Shown here piece after piece: positions 13,301-27,900 of a stretch of DNA of 64,000 bases (the first letter of the stretch is position 1; every line of letters starts with the position of its first letter). The position numbers and the translations under genes were made by a program. The stretch comes from Hippophae tibetana (Eukaryota > Streptophyta > Magnoliopsida > Rosales > Elaeagnaceae), in the NCBI GenBank assembly GCA_037013495.1, contig CM072801.1, forward strand, positions 111,049,816 to 111,113,815, written 5' to 3'. The notes under the pieces were generated by a model. It did not search any database, was not told the origin of the DNA, and saw nothing but the letters and a program-made list of their open reading frames with translations.

Positions 13301-16300
13301 ATGTCCTTAAAGTCTTGTCTTTTATTTCAATTTTGTTGACATTGTTTTCTACTTTGGATTTCATATCTTATTTTTCTTTAAAATCTCGTTATCTTATACT
13401 TTTCTTTGTGTTATGTGTTCCACCTTTCTTTCTTCTTGAGAAAAACAAGAGAGCTAATACAGTTCACAGTGCAAAAACAAAAAGAAGGTATTAATTGTGG
13501 TTGTAACTTAAAATTGTTATAACTTTTAATTTGTGCATCGAAATGAGTACTATAACATATCAAATCTGAAGCTCGTTCCGATACCTAAAAACGCACCGTA
13601 GTAATAGAATATTTACCCACTTTTGTCAACCCAAATTTCATGGTTCATATTACATAATGATGTCTTAAACTTTGCTGGCACCTTATTTCGTTGTAATCAC
13701 TTTTTGCTCATTAGGATTTCAATTTGTTCATCTTAGCCATATTCTTAGTAATTCAATCCTTATTATTCCATTGAGTTCTAGCGTTCTTAGGTTGTCCACA
13801 AAAGGGATTTGCATCGTTTGTGATCATAACCTTGGTTGCTCAAAATAGTGTATCTATCTTCACATATCTATTTTTTGAATTTAATATTTAAAAAAATTTG
13901 TGCTTTGAAGGTTTTCTTCTCTCTTAAGTCACAAATTCCAAAAATAGAAAGAAATTATGTCCTTAAAGTCTTGTCTTTTATTTCAATTTTGTTGACATTG
14001 TTTTCTACTTTGGATTTCATATCCTATTTTTCTTTAAAATCTCGTTATCTTATTCTTTTCTTTGTGTTATGTGTTCCACCTTTCTTTCTTCTTGAGAAAA
14101 ACAAGAGAGCTAATACAGTTCACAGTGCAAAAACAAAAAGAAGGTATTAATTGTGGTTGTAACTTAAAATTGTTATAACTTTTAATTTGGGCATCGAAAT
14201 GAGTACTATAACATATCAAATCGGAACCTCGTTTCGATACCTAAAAACGCACCGTAGCAAAAGAATATTACCCCACTTTTGTCAACCCAAATTTCAGGGT
14301 TCATATTACATAATGATGTCTTAAACTTTGGTGGCACCTTATTTCGTTGTAACCACTTTTTGCTCATTACGATTTCAATTTGTTCATCTTAGCCATATTC
14401 TTAGTAATTCAATCCTTATTATTCCATTGAGTTCTAGCGTTCTTAGGTTGTCCACAACAGGGATTTGCATCGTTTGGGATCATAACCTTGGTTGCTCAAA
14501 ATAGTGTATCTATTTTCACATATCTATTTTTTGAATTTTATATTTAAAAAATTTTGTGCTTTGAAGGTTTTCTTCTCTCTTAAGTCACAAATTCCAAAAA
14601 TAGAAAGAAATTATGTCCTTAAAGTCTTGTCTTTTATTTCAATTTTGTTGACATTGTTTTCTACTTTGGATTTCATATCCTATTTTTCTTTAAAATCTCG
14701 TTATCTTATTCTTTTATTTGTGTTATGTGTTCCACCTTTCTTTCTTCTTGAGAAAAACAAGAGAGCTAATACAGTTCACAGTGCAAAAACAAAAAGAAGG
14801 TATTAATTGTGGTTGTAACTTAAAATTGTTATAACTTTTAATTTGGGCATCGAAATGAGTACTATAACATATCAAATCGGAACCTCGTTTCGATACCTAA
14901 AAACGCACCGTAGCAATAGAATATTACACCACTTTTGTCAACACAAATTTCCGGGTACATATTACATAATGATGTCTTAAACTTTGGTAACACCTTATTT
15001 CGTTGTAACCACTTTTTGCTCATTACGATTTCAATTTGTTCATCTTAGCCATATTCTTAGTAATTCAATCCTTATTATTCCATTGAGTTCTAGCGTTCTT
15101 AGGTTGTCCACAAAAGGGATTTGCATCGTTTGGGATCATAACCTTGGTTGCTCAAAATAGTGTATCTATTTTCACATATCTATTTTTTGAATTTTATATT
15201 TAAAAAATTTTGTGCTTTGAAGGTTTTCTTCTCTCTTAAGTCACAAATTCCGAAAACAGAAAGAAATTATGTCCTTAAAGTCTTTTCTTTTTTTTCAATT
15301 TTGTTGACATTGTTATCTACTTTGGATTTCATATCTTATTTTTCTTTAAAATCTCGTTATCTTATACTTTTCTTTGTGTTATGTGTTCCACCTTTCTTTC
15401 TTCTTGAGAAAAACAAGAGAGCTAATACAGTTCACAGTGCAAAAACAAAAACAAGGTATTAATTGTGGTTGTAACTTAAAATTGTTATAACTTTTAATTT
15501 GTGCATCGAAATGAGTACTATAACATATCAAATCTGAAGCTCGTTCCGATACCTAAAAACGCACCGTAGTAATAGAATATTTCCCCACTTTTGTCAACCC
15601 AAATTTCATGGTTCATATTACATAATGATGTCTTAAACTTTGCTGGCACCTTATTTCGTTGTAATCACTTTTTGCTCATTAGGATTTGAATTTGTTCATC
15701 TTAGCCATATTCTTAGTAATTCAATCCTTATTATTCCATTGAGTTCTAGCGTTCTTAGGTTGTCCACAAAAGGGATTTGCATCGTTTGGGATCATAACCT
15801 TGGTTGCTCAAAATAGTGTATCTATCTTCACATATCTATTTTATGAATTTAATATTTAAAAAAATTTGTGCTTTGAAGGTTTTTTTCTCTCTTAAGTCAC
15901 AAATTCCAAAAACAGAAAGAAATTATGTCCTTAAAGTCTTGTCTTTTATTTCAATTTTGTTGACATTGTTATCTACTTTGGATTTCATATCTTATTTTTC
16001 TTTAAAATCTCGTTATCTTATACTTTTCTTTGTGTAATGTGTTCCACCTTTCTTTCTTCTTGAGAAAAGCAAGAGAGCTAATACAGTTCACAGTGCAAAA
16101 ACAAAAAGAAGGTATTAATTGTGGTTGTAACTTAAAATTGTTATAACTTTTAATTTGGGCATCGAAATGAGTACTATAACATATCAAATCGGAACCTCGT
16201 TTCGATACCTAAAAACGCACCGTAGCAAAAGAATATTACCCCACTTTTGTCAACCCAAATTTCAGGGTTCATATTACATAATGATGTCTTAAACTTTGGT

Positions 16301-16459
16301 GGCACCTTATTTCGTTGTAACCACTTTTTGCTCATTACGATTTCAATTTGTTCATCTTAGCCATATTCTTAGTAATTCAATCCTTATTATTCCATTGCGT
16401 TCTAGCGTTCTTAGGTTTTCCACAAAAGGGATTTGCATCGTTTGGGATCATAACCTTGG

Positions 16460-19400
16460 TTGCTCAAAATAGTGTATCTATCTTCACATATCTATTTTAT
16501 GAATTTAATATTTAAAAAAATTTGTGCTTTGAAGGTTTTTTTCTCTCTTAAGTCACAAATTCCAAAAACAGAAAGAAATTATGTCCTTAAAGTCTTGTCT
16601 TTTATTTCAATTTTGTTGACATTGTTATCTACTTTGGATTTCATATCTTATTTTTCTTTAAAATCTCGTTATCTTATACTTTTCTTTGTGTAATGTGTTC
16701 CACCTTTCTTTCTTCTTGAGAAAAGCAAGAGAGCTAATACAGTTCACAGTGCAAAAACAAAAAGAAGGTATTAATTGTGGTTGTAACTTAAAATTGTTAT
16801 AACTTTTAATTTATCCATCGAAATGAGTACTATAACATATCAAATCTGAAGCTCGTTCCAATACCTAAAAACGCACCGTAGCAATAGTTTATTTCCCCAC
16901 TTTTGTCAACCCAAATTTCATGGTTCATACTACATATTGATGTCTTAAACTTTGATGGCACCTTATTTCGTTGTAATGACTTTTTGCTGATTAGGATTTC
17001 AATTTGTTCATCTTAGCCATATTCTTAGTAATTCAATCCTTATTATTCCATTGCGTTCTAGCGTTCTTAGGTTTTCCACAAAAGGGATTTGCTTCGTTTG
17101 GGATCATAACCTTGGTTGCTCAAAATAGTGTATCTATCTTCACATGTCTATTTTTTGAATATAATATTTAAAAAATTTTGTGCTTTGAAGGTTTTCTTCT
17201 CTCTTAAGTCACAAATTCCAAAAACAGAAAGAAATTATGTCCTTAAAGTCTTGTCTTTTATTTCAATTTTGTTGACATTGTTATCTACTTTGGATTTCAT
17301 ATCTTATTTTTCTTTAAAATCTCGTTATCTTATACTTTTCTTTGTGTTATGTGTTCCACCTTTCTTTCTTCTTGAGAAAAACAAGATAGCTAATACAGTT
17401 CACAGTGCAAAAACAAAAAGAAGGTATTAATTGTGGTTGTAACTTAAAATTGTTATAACTTTTAATTTGGGCATCGAAATGAGTACTATAACATATCAAA
17501 TCGGAACCTCGTTTCGATACCTAAAAACGCACCGTAGCAAAAGAATATTACCCCACTTTTGTCAACCCAAATTTCAGGGTTCATATTACATAATGATGTC
17601 TTAAACTTTGGTGGCACCTTATTTCGTTGTAACCACTTTTTGCTCATTACGATTTCAATTTGTTCATCTTAGCCATATTCTTAGTAATTCAATCCTTATT
17701 ATTCCATTGAGTTCTAGCGTTCTTAGGTTGTCCACAAAAGGGATTTGCATCGTTTGGGATCATAACCTTGGTTGCTCAAAATAGTGTATCTATTTTCACA
17801 TATCTATTTTTTGAATTTTATATTTAAAAAATTTTGTGCTGTGAAGGTTTTCTTCTCTCTTAAGTCACAAATTCCGAAAACAGAAAGAAATTATGTCCTT
17901 AAAGTCTTGTCTTTTATTTCAATTTTGTTGACATTGTTTTCTACTTTGGATTTCATATCTTATTTTTCTTTAAAATCTCGTTATCTTATACTTTTCTTTG
18001 TGTTATGTGTTCCACCTTTCTTTCTTCTTGAGAAAAACAAGAGAGCTAATACAGTTCACAGTGCAAAAACAAAAAGAAGGTATTAATTGTGGTTGTAACT
18101 TAAAATTGTTATAACTTTTAATTTGTGCATCGAAATGAGTACTATAACATATCAAATCTGAAGCTCGTTCCGATACCTAAAAACGCACCGTAGTAATAGA
18201 ATATTTACCCACTTTTGTCAACCCAAATTTCATGGTTCATATTACATAATGATGTCTTAAACTTTGCTGGCACCTTATTTCGTTGTAATCACTTTTTGCT
18301 CATTAGGATTTCAATTTGTTCATCTTAGCCATATTCTTAGTAATTCAATCCTTATTATTCCATTGAGTTCTAGGGTTCTTAGGTTGTCCACAAAAGGGAT
18401 TTGCATCGTTTGTGATCATAACCTTGGTTGCTCAAAATAGTGTATCTATCTTCACATATCTATTTTTTGAATTTAATATTTAAAAAATTTTGTGCTTTGA
18501 AGGTTTTCTTCTCTCTTAAGTCACAAATTCCAAAAATAGAAAGAAATTATGTCCTTAAAGTCTTGTCTTTTATTTCAATTTTGTTGACATTGTTTTCTAC
18601 TTTGGATTTCATATCCTATTTTTCTTTAAAATCTCGTTATCTTATTCTTTTCTTTGTGTTATGTGTTCCACCTTTCTTTCTTCTTGAGAAAAACAAGAGA
18701 GCTAATACAGTTCACAGTGCAAAAACAAAAAGAAGGTATTAATTATGGTTGTAACTTAAAATTGTTATAACTTTTAATTTGGGCATTGAAATGAGTACTA
18801 TAACATATCAAATCGGAACCTCGTTTCGATACCTAAAAACGCACCGTAGCAATAGAATATTACCCCACTTTTGTCAACCCAAATTTCCGGGTACATATTA
18901 CATAATGATGTCTTAAACTTTGGTAACACCTTATTTCGTTGTAACCACTTTTTGCTCATTACGATTTCAATTTGTTCATCTTAGCCATATTCTTAGTAAT
19001 TCAATCCTTATTATTCCATTGAGTTCTAGCGTTCTTAGGTTGTCCACAAAAGGGATTTGCATCGTTTGGGATCATAACCTTGGTTGCTCAAAATAGTGTA
19101 TCTATTTTCACATATCTATTTTTTGAATTTTATATTTAAAAAATTTTGTGCTTTGAAGGTTTTCTTCTCCCTTAAGTCACAAATTCCAAAAACAGAAAGA
19201 AATTATGTCCTTAAAGTATTGTCTTTAATTCAATTTTGTTGACATTGTTTTCTACTTTGGATTTCATATCTTATTTTTCTTTAAAATCTCGTTATCTTAT
19301 ACTTTTCTTTCTGTTATGTGTTCCACCTTTCTTTCTTCTTGAGAAAAACAATAGAGCTAATACAGTTCACAGTGCAAAAACAAAAAGAAGGTTTTAATTG

Positions 19401-20394
19401 TGGTTGTAACTTAAAATTATTATAACTTTTAATTTGTGCATCGAAATGAGTACTATAACATATCAAATCTGAAGCTCGTTCTGATACCTAAAAACGCACT
19501 GTAGTAATAGAATATTTCCCCACTTTTGTCAACCCAAATTTCATGGTTCATATTACATAATGATGTCTTAAACTTTGGTGGCACCTTATTTCGTTGTAAT
19601 CACTTTTTCCACATTAGGATTTCAATTTGTTCATCTTAGCCATATTCTTAGTAATTCAATCCTTATTATTCCATTGAGTTCTAGCGTTCTTAGGTTGTCC
19701 ACAAAAGGGATTTGCATCGTTTGGGATCATAACCTTGGTTGCTCAAAATAGTGTATCTATCTTCACATGTCTATTTTTTGAATATAATATTTAAAAAAAT
19801 TTGTGCTTTGAAGGTTTTCTTCTCTCTTAAGTCACAAATTCCAAAAACAGAAAGAAATTATGTCCTTAAAGTCTTTTCTTTTATTTCAATTTTGTTGACA
19901 TTGTTATCTACTTTGGATTTCATATCTTATTTTTCTTTAAAATCTCGTTCTCTTATACTTTTCTTTGTGTTATGTGTTCCACCTTTCTTTCTTCTTGAGA
20001 AAAACAAGAGAGCTAATACAGTTCACAGTGCAAAAACAAAAACAAGGTATTAATTGTGGTTGTAACTTAAAATTGTTATAACTTTTAATTTATCCACCGA
20101 AATGAGTACTATAACATATCAAATCTGAAGCTCGTTCCGATACCTAAAAACGCACCATAGCAATAGTTTATTTCCCCACATTTTTCAACCCAAATTTCAT
20201 GGTTCATACTACATATTGATGTCTTAAACTTTGGTGGCACCTTATTTCGTTGTAATCACTTTTTGCTGATTAGGATTTCAATTTGTTCATCTTAGCCATA
20301 TTCTTAGTAATTCAATCCTTATTATTCCATTGAGTTCTAGCGTTCTTAGGTTTTCCACAAAAGGGATTTGCATCGTTTGGGATCATAACCTTGG
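16460..20394 (+). repeat. Six-monomer higher-order unit, copy 1
   Basis: Six successive monomers of distinct types, in this order: a type with tattttatgaatttaat and an early stop (16460); a type with cacatgtctat and caagatagctaat (17116); a type with tctattttcacatatc (17772); a type with catatcctattttt (18428); a type with ctttaattcaatttt (about 19084); and a type with cacatgtctat plus aaagtcttttctttt (19739). The same order returns at 24986 and 31543. The last unit switches to a different downstream variant set, leading into a local expansion. Confidence 0.8.
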
Positions 20395-22361
20395 TTGCTC
20401 AAAATAGTGTATCTATCTTCACATGTCTATTTTTTGAATATAATATTTAAAAAATTTTGTGCTTTGAAGGTTTTCTTCTCTCTTAAGTCACAAATTCCGA
20501 AAACAGAAAGAAATTATGTCCTTAAAGTCTTGTCTTTTTTTTCAATTTTGTTGACATTGTTATCTACTTTGGATTTCATATCTTATTTTTCTTTAAAATC
20601 TCGTTATCTTATACTTTTCTTTGTGTTATGTGTTCCACCTTTCTTTCTTCTTGAGAAAAACAAGAGAGCTAATACAGTTCACAGTGCAAAAACAAAAACA
20701 AGGTATTAATTGTGGTTGTAACTTAAAATTGTTATAACTTTTAATTTGTGCATCGAAATGAGTACTATAACATATCAAATCTGAAGCTCGTTCCGATACC
20801 TAAAAACGCACCGTAGTAATAGAATATTTCCCCACTTTTGTCAACCCAAATTTCATGGTTCATATTACATAATGATGTCTTAAACTTTGGTGGCACCTTA
20901 TTTCGTTGTAATCACTTTTTGCTGATTAGGATTTCAATTTGTTCATCTTAGCCATATTCTTAGTAATTCAATCCTTATTATTCCATTGAGTTCTAGCGTT
21001 CTTAGGTTTTCCACAAAAGGGATTTGCATCGTTTGGGATCATAACCTTGGTTGCTCAAAATAGTGTATCTATCTTCACATGTCTATTTTTTGAATATAAT
21101 ATTTAAAAAATTTTGTGCTTTGAAGGTTTTCTTTTCTCTTAAGTCACAAATTCCAAAAATAGAAAGAAATTATGTCCTTAAAGTCTTGTCTTTTATTTCA
21201 ATTTTGTTGACATTGTTATCTACTTTGGATTTCATATCTTATTTTTCTTTAAAATCTCGTTCTCTTATACTTTTCTTTGTGTTATGTGTTCCACCTTTCT
21301 TTCTTCTTGAGAAAAACAAGAGAGCTAATACAGTTCACAGTGCAAAAACAAAAACAAGGTATTAATTGTGGTTGTAACTTAAAATTGTTATAACTTTTAA
21401 TTTATCCACCGAAATGAGTACTATAACATATCAAATCTGAAGCTCGTTCCGATACCTAAAAACGCACCCTAGCAATAGTTTATTTCCCCAAATTTTTCAA
21501 CCCAAATTTCATGGTTCATACTACATATTGATGTCTTAAACTTTGGTGGCACCTTATTTCGTTGTAATCACTTTTTGCTGATTAGGATTTCAATTTGTTC
21601 ATCTTAGCCATATTCTTAGTAATTCAATCCTTATTATTCCATTGAGTTCTAGCGTTCTTAGGTTTTCCACAAAAGGGATTTGCATCGTTTGGGATCATAA
21701 CCTTGGTTGCTCAAAATAGTGTATCTATCTTCACATGTCTATTTTTTGAATATAATATTTAAAAAATTTTGTGCTTTGAAGGTTTTCTTCTCTCTTAAGT
21801 CACAAATTCCAAAAACAGAAAGAAATTATGTCCTTAAAGTCTTGTCTTTTATTTCAATTTTGTTGACATTGTTATCTACCTTGGATTTCATATCTTATTT
21901 TTCTTAAAAATCTCGTTATCTTATACTTTTCTTTGTGTTATGTGTTCACCTTTCTTTCTTCTTGAGAAAAACAAGAGAGCTAATACAGTTCACAGTGCAA
22001 AAACAAAAACAAGGTATTAATTGTGGTTGTAACTTAAAATTGTTATAACTTTTAATTTGTGCATCGAAATGAGTACTATAACATATCAAATCTGAAGCTC
22101 GTTCCGATACCTAAAAACGCACCGTAGTAATAGAATATTTCCCCACTTTTGTCAACCCAAATTTCATGGTTCATATTACATAATGATGTCTTAAACTTTG
22201 CTGGCACCTTATTTCGTTGTAATCACTTTTTGCTCATTAGGATTTGAATTTGTTCATCTTAGCCATATTCTTAGTAATTCAATCCTTATTATTCCATTGA
22301 GTTCTAGCGTTCTTAGGTTGTCCACAAAAGGGATTTGCATCGTTTGGGATCATAACCTTGG
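19739..22361 (+). repeat. Run of four like monomers (local expansion)
   Basis: Four adjacent units (19739, 20395, 21051, 21707) all carry cacatgtctattttttgaat followed by ataatattt, a marker elsewhere found in only one or two units per composite repeat. The fourth unit ends with the variant set that follows a single such unit elsewhere. Three monomers therefore appear to have been added in place by tandem duplication. Confidence 0.75.
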
Positions 22362-24985
22362 TTGCTCAAAATAGTGTATCTATCTTCACATATCTATTTT
22401 ATGAATTTAATATTTAAAAAAATTTGTGCTTTGAAGGTTTTTTTCTCTCTTAAGTCACAAATTCCAAAAACAGAAAGAAATTATGTCCTTAAAGTCTTGT
22501 CTTTTATTTCAATTTTGTTGACATTGTTATCTACTTTGGATTTCATATCTTATTTTTCTTTAAAATCTCGTTATCTTATACTTTTCTTTGTGTAATGTGT
22601 TCCACCTTTCTTTCTTCTTGAGAAAAACAAGAGAGCTAACACAGTTCACAGTGCAAAAACAAAAAGAAGGTATTAATTGTGGTTGTAACTTAAAATTGTT
22701 ATAACTTTTAATTTGTGCATCGAAATGAGTACTATAACATATCAAATCGGAACCTCGTTTCGATACCTAAAAACGCACCGTAGCAAAAGAATATTACCCC
22801 ACTTTTGTCAACCCAAATTTCAGGGTTCATATTACATAATGATGTCTTAAACTTTGGTGGCACCTTATTTCGTTGTAACCACTTTTTGCTCATTACGATT
22901 TCAATTTGTTCATCTTAGCCATATTCTTAGTAATTCAATCCTTATTATTCCATTGAGTTCTAGCGTTCTTAGGTTGTCCACAAAAGGGATTTGCATCGTT
23001 TGGGATCATAACCTTGGTTGCTCAAAATAGTGTATCTATCTTCACATATCTATTTTTTGAATTTTATATTTAAAAAATTTTGTGCTTTGAAGGTTTTCTT
23101 CTCTCTTAAGTCACAAATTCCAAAAATAGAAAGAAATTATGTCCTTAAAGTCTTGTCTTTTATTTCAATTTTGTTGACATTGTTATCTACTTTGGATTTC
23201 ATATCTTATTTTTCTTTAAAATCTCGTTATCTTATACTTTTCTTTGTGTTATGTGTTCCACCTTTCTTTCTTCTTGAGAAAAACAAGAGAGCTAATACAG
23301 TTCACAGTGCAAAAACAAAAAGAAGGTATTAATTGTGGTTGTAACTTAAAATTGTTATAACTTTTAATTTGTGCATCGAAATGAGTACTATAACATATCA
23401 AATCTGAAGCTCGTTCCGATACCTAAAAACGCACCGTAGTAATAGAATATTTACCCACTTTTGTCAACCCAAATTTCATGGTTCATATTACATAATGATG
23501 TCTTAAACTTTGCTGGCACCTTATTTCGTTGTAATCACTTTTTGCTCATTAGGATTTCAATTTGTTCATCTTAGCCATATTCTTAGTAATTCAATCCTTA
23601 TTATTCCATTGAGTTCTAGCGTTCTTAGGTTGTCCACAAAAGGGATTTGCATCGTTTGTGATCATAACCTTGGTTGCTCAAAATAGTGTATCTATCTTCA
23701 CATATCTATTTTTTGAATTTAATATTTAAAAAATTTTGTGCTTTGAAGGTTTTCTTCTCTCTTAAGTCACAAATTCCAAAAATAGAAAGAAATTATGTCC
23801 GTAAAGTCTTGTCTTTTATTTCAATTTTGTTGACATTGTTTTCTACTTTGGATTTCATATCCTATTTTTCTTTAAAATCTCGTTATCTTATTCTTTTCTT
23901 TGTGTTATGTGTTCCACCTTTCTTTCTTCTTGAGAAAAACAAGAGAGCTAATACAGTTCACAGTGCAAAAACAAAAAGAAGGTATTAATTGTGGTTGTAA
24001 CTTAAAATTGTTATAACTTTTAATTTGGGCATCGAAATGAGTACTATAACATATCAAATCGGAACCTCGTTTCGATACCTAAAAACGCACCGTAGCAATA
24101 GAATATTACCCCACTTTTGTCAACCCAAATTTCCGGGTACATATTACATAATGATGTCTTAAACTTTGGTAACACCTTATTTCGTTGTAACCACTTTTTG
24201 CTCATTACGATTTCAATTTGTTCATCTTAGCCATATTCTTAGTAATTCAATCCTTATTATTCCATTGAGTTCTAGCGTTCTTAGGTTGTCCACAAAAGGG
24301 ATTTGCATCGTTTGGGATCATAACCTTGGTTGCTCAAAATAGTGTATCTATTTTCACATATCTATTTTTTGAATTTTATATTTAAAAAATTTTGTGCTTT
24401 GAAGGTTTTCTTCTCTCTTAAGTCACAAATTCCGAAAACAGAAAGAAATTATGTCCTTAAAGTCTTGTCTTTTTTTTCAATTTTGTTGACATTGTTATCT
24501 ACTTTGGATTTCATATCTTATTTTTCTTTAAAATCTCGTTATCTTATACTTTTCTTTGTGTTATGTGTTCCACCTTTCTTTCTTCTTGAGAAAAACAAGA
24601 GAGCTAATACAGTTCACAGTGCAAAAACAAAAAGAAGGTATTAATTGTGGTTGTAACTTAAAATTGTTATAACTTTTAATTTGTGCATCGAAATGAGTAC
24701 TATAACATATCAAATCTGAAGCTCGTTCCGATACCTAAAAACGCACCGTAGTAATAGAATATTTCCCCACTTTTGTCAACCCAAATTTCATGGTTCATAT
24801 TACATAATGATGTCTTAAACTTTGCTGGCACCTTATTTCGTTGTAATCACTTTTTGCTCATTAGGATTTGAATTTGTTCATCTTAGCCATATTCTTAGTA
24901 ATTCAATCCTTATTATTCCATTGAGTTCTAGCGTTCTTAGGTTGTCCACAAAAGGGATTTGCATCGTTTGGGATCATAACCTTGG

Positions 24986-27900
24986 TTGCTCAAAATAGTG
25001 TATCTATCTTCACATATCTATTTTATGAATTTAATATTTAAAAAAATTTGTGTTTTGAAGGTTTTTTTCTCTCTTAAGTCACAAATTCCAAAAACAGAAA
25101 GAAATTATGTCCTTAAAGTCTTGTCTTTTATTTCAATTTTGTTGACATTGTTATCTACTTTGGATTTCATATCTTATTTTTCTTTAAAATCTCGTTATCT
25201 TATACTTTTCTTTGTGTAATGTGTTCCACCTTTCTTTCTTCTTGAGAAAAGCAAGAGAGCTAATACAGTTCACAGTGCAAAAACAAAAAGAAGGTATTAA
25301 TTGTGGTTGTAACTTAAAATTGTTATAACTTTTAATTTATCCATCGAAATGAGTACTATAACATATCAAATCTGAAGCTCGTTCCAATACCTAAAAACGC
25401 ACCGTAGCAATAGTTTATTTCCCCACTTTTGTCAACCCAAATTTCATGGTTCATACTACATATTGATGTCTTAAACTTTGATGGCACCTTATTTCGTTGT
25501 AATGACTTTTTGCTGATTAGGATTTCAATTTGTTCATCTTAGCCATATTCTTAGTAATTCAATCCTTATTATTCCATTGCGTTCTAGCGTTCTTAGGTTT
25601 TCCACAAAAGGGATTTGCTTCGTTTGGGATCATAACCTTGGTTGCTCAAAATAGTGTATCTATCTTCACATGTCTATTTTTTGAATATAATATTTAAAAA
25701 ATTTTGTGCTTTGAAGGTTTTCTTCTCTCTTAAGTCACAAATTCCAAAAACAGAAAGAAATTATGTCCTTAAAGTCTTGTCTTTTATTTCAATTTTGTTG
25801 ACATTGTTATCTACTTTGGATTTCATATCTTATTTTTCTTTAAAATCTCGTTATCTTATACTTTTCTTTGTGTTATGTGTTCCACCTTTCTTTCTTCTTG
25901 AGAAAAACAAGATAGCTAATACAGTTCACAGTGCAAAAACAAAAAGAAGGTATTAATTGTGGTTGTAACTTAAAATTGTTATAACTTTTAATTTGGGCAT
26001 CGAAATGAGTACTATAACATATCAAATCGGAACCTCGTTTCGATACCTAAAAACGCACCGTAGCAAAAGAATATTACCCCACTTTTGTCAACCCAAATTT
26101 CAGGGTTCATATTACATAATGATGTCTTAAACTTTGGTGGCACCTTATTTCGTTGTAACCACTTTTTGCTCATTACGATTTCAATTTGTTCATCTTAGCC
26201 ATATTCTTAGTAATTCAATCCTTATTATTCCATTGAGTTCTAGCGTTCTTAGGTTGTCCACAACAGGGATTTGCATCGTTTGGGATCATAACCTTGGTTG
26301 CTCAAAATAGTGTATCTATTTTCACATATCTATTTTTTGAATTTTATATTTAAAACGTTTTGTGCTTTGAAGGTTTTCTTCTCTCTTAAGTCACAAATTC
26401 CGAAAACAGAAAGAAATTATGTCCTTAAAGTCTTGTCTTTTATTTCAATTTTGTTGACATTGTTTTCTACTTTGGATTTCATATCTTATTTTTCTTTAAA
26501 ATCTCGTTATCTTATACTTTTCTTTGTGTTATGTGTTCCACCTTTCTTTCTTCTTGAGAAAAACAAGAGAGCTAATACAGTTCACAGTGCAAAAACAAAA
26601 AGAAGGTATTAATTGTGGTTGTAACTTAAAATTGTTATAACTTTTAATTTGTGCATCGAAATGAGTACTATAACATATCAAATCTGAAGCTCGTTCCGAT
26701 ACCTAAAAACGCACCGTAGTAATAGAATATTTACCCACTTTTGTCAACCCAAATTTCATGGTTCATATTACATAATGATGTCTTAAACTTTGCTGGCACC
26801 TTATTTCGTTGTAATCACTTTTTGCTCATTAGGATTTCAATTTGTTCATCTTAGCCATATTCTTAGTAATTCAATCCTTATTATTCCATTGAGTTCTAGG
26901 GTTCTTAGGTTGTCCACAAAAGGGATTTGCATCGTTTGTGATCATAACCTTGGTTGCTCAAAATAGTGTATCTATCTTCACATATCTATTTTTTGAATTT
27001 AATATTTAAAAAATTTTGTGCTTTGAAGGTTTTCTTCTCTCTTAAGTCACAAATTCCAAAAATAGAAAGAAATTATGTCCTTAAAGTCTTGTCTTTTATT
27101 TCAATTTTGTTGACATTGTTTTCTACTTTGGATTTCATATCCTATTTTTCTTTAAAATCTCGTTATCTTATTCTTTTCTTTGTGTTATGTGTTCCACCTT
27201 TCTTTCTTCTTGAGAAAAACAAGAGAGCTAATACAGTTCACAGTGCAAAAACAAAAAGAAGGTATTAATTGTGGTTGTAACTTAAAATTGTTATAACTTT
27301 TAATTTGTGCATCGAAATGAGTACTATAACATATCAAATCTGAAGCTCGTTCCGATACCTAAAAACGCACCGTAGTAATAGAATATTTCCCCACTTTTGT
27401 CAACCCAAATTTCATGGTTCATATTACATAATGATGTCTTAAACTTTGCTGGCACCTTATTTCGTTGTAATCACTTTTTGCTCATTAGGATTTGAATTTG
27501 TTCATCTTAGCCATATTCTTAGTAATTCAATCCTTATTATTCCATTGAGTTCTAGCGTTCTTAGGTTGTCCACAAAAGGGATTTGCATCGTTTGGGATCA
27601 TAACCTTGGTTGCTCAAAATAGTGTATCTATTTTCACATATCTATTTTTTGAATTTTATATTTAAAAAATTTTGTGCTTTGAAGGTTTTCTTCTCCCTTA
27701 AGTCACAAATTCCAAAAACAGAAAGAAATTATGTCCTTAAAGTATTGTCTTTAATTCAATTTTGTTGACATTGTTTTCTACTTTGGATTTCATATCTTAT
27801 TTTTCTTTAAAATCTCGTTATCTTATACTTTTCTTTCTGTTATGTGTTCCACCTTTCTTTCTTCTTGAGAAAAACAATAGAGCTAATACAGTTCACAGTG

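Noticed and set aside
16002-16187. Minus-strand 61- to 76-codon frames inside monomers (also near 22560, 27840, 30463, 41580 and others)
   Set aside because: They are the complement of the same satellite segment and appear only where a monomer-type variant opens the frame.
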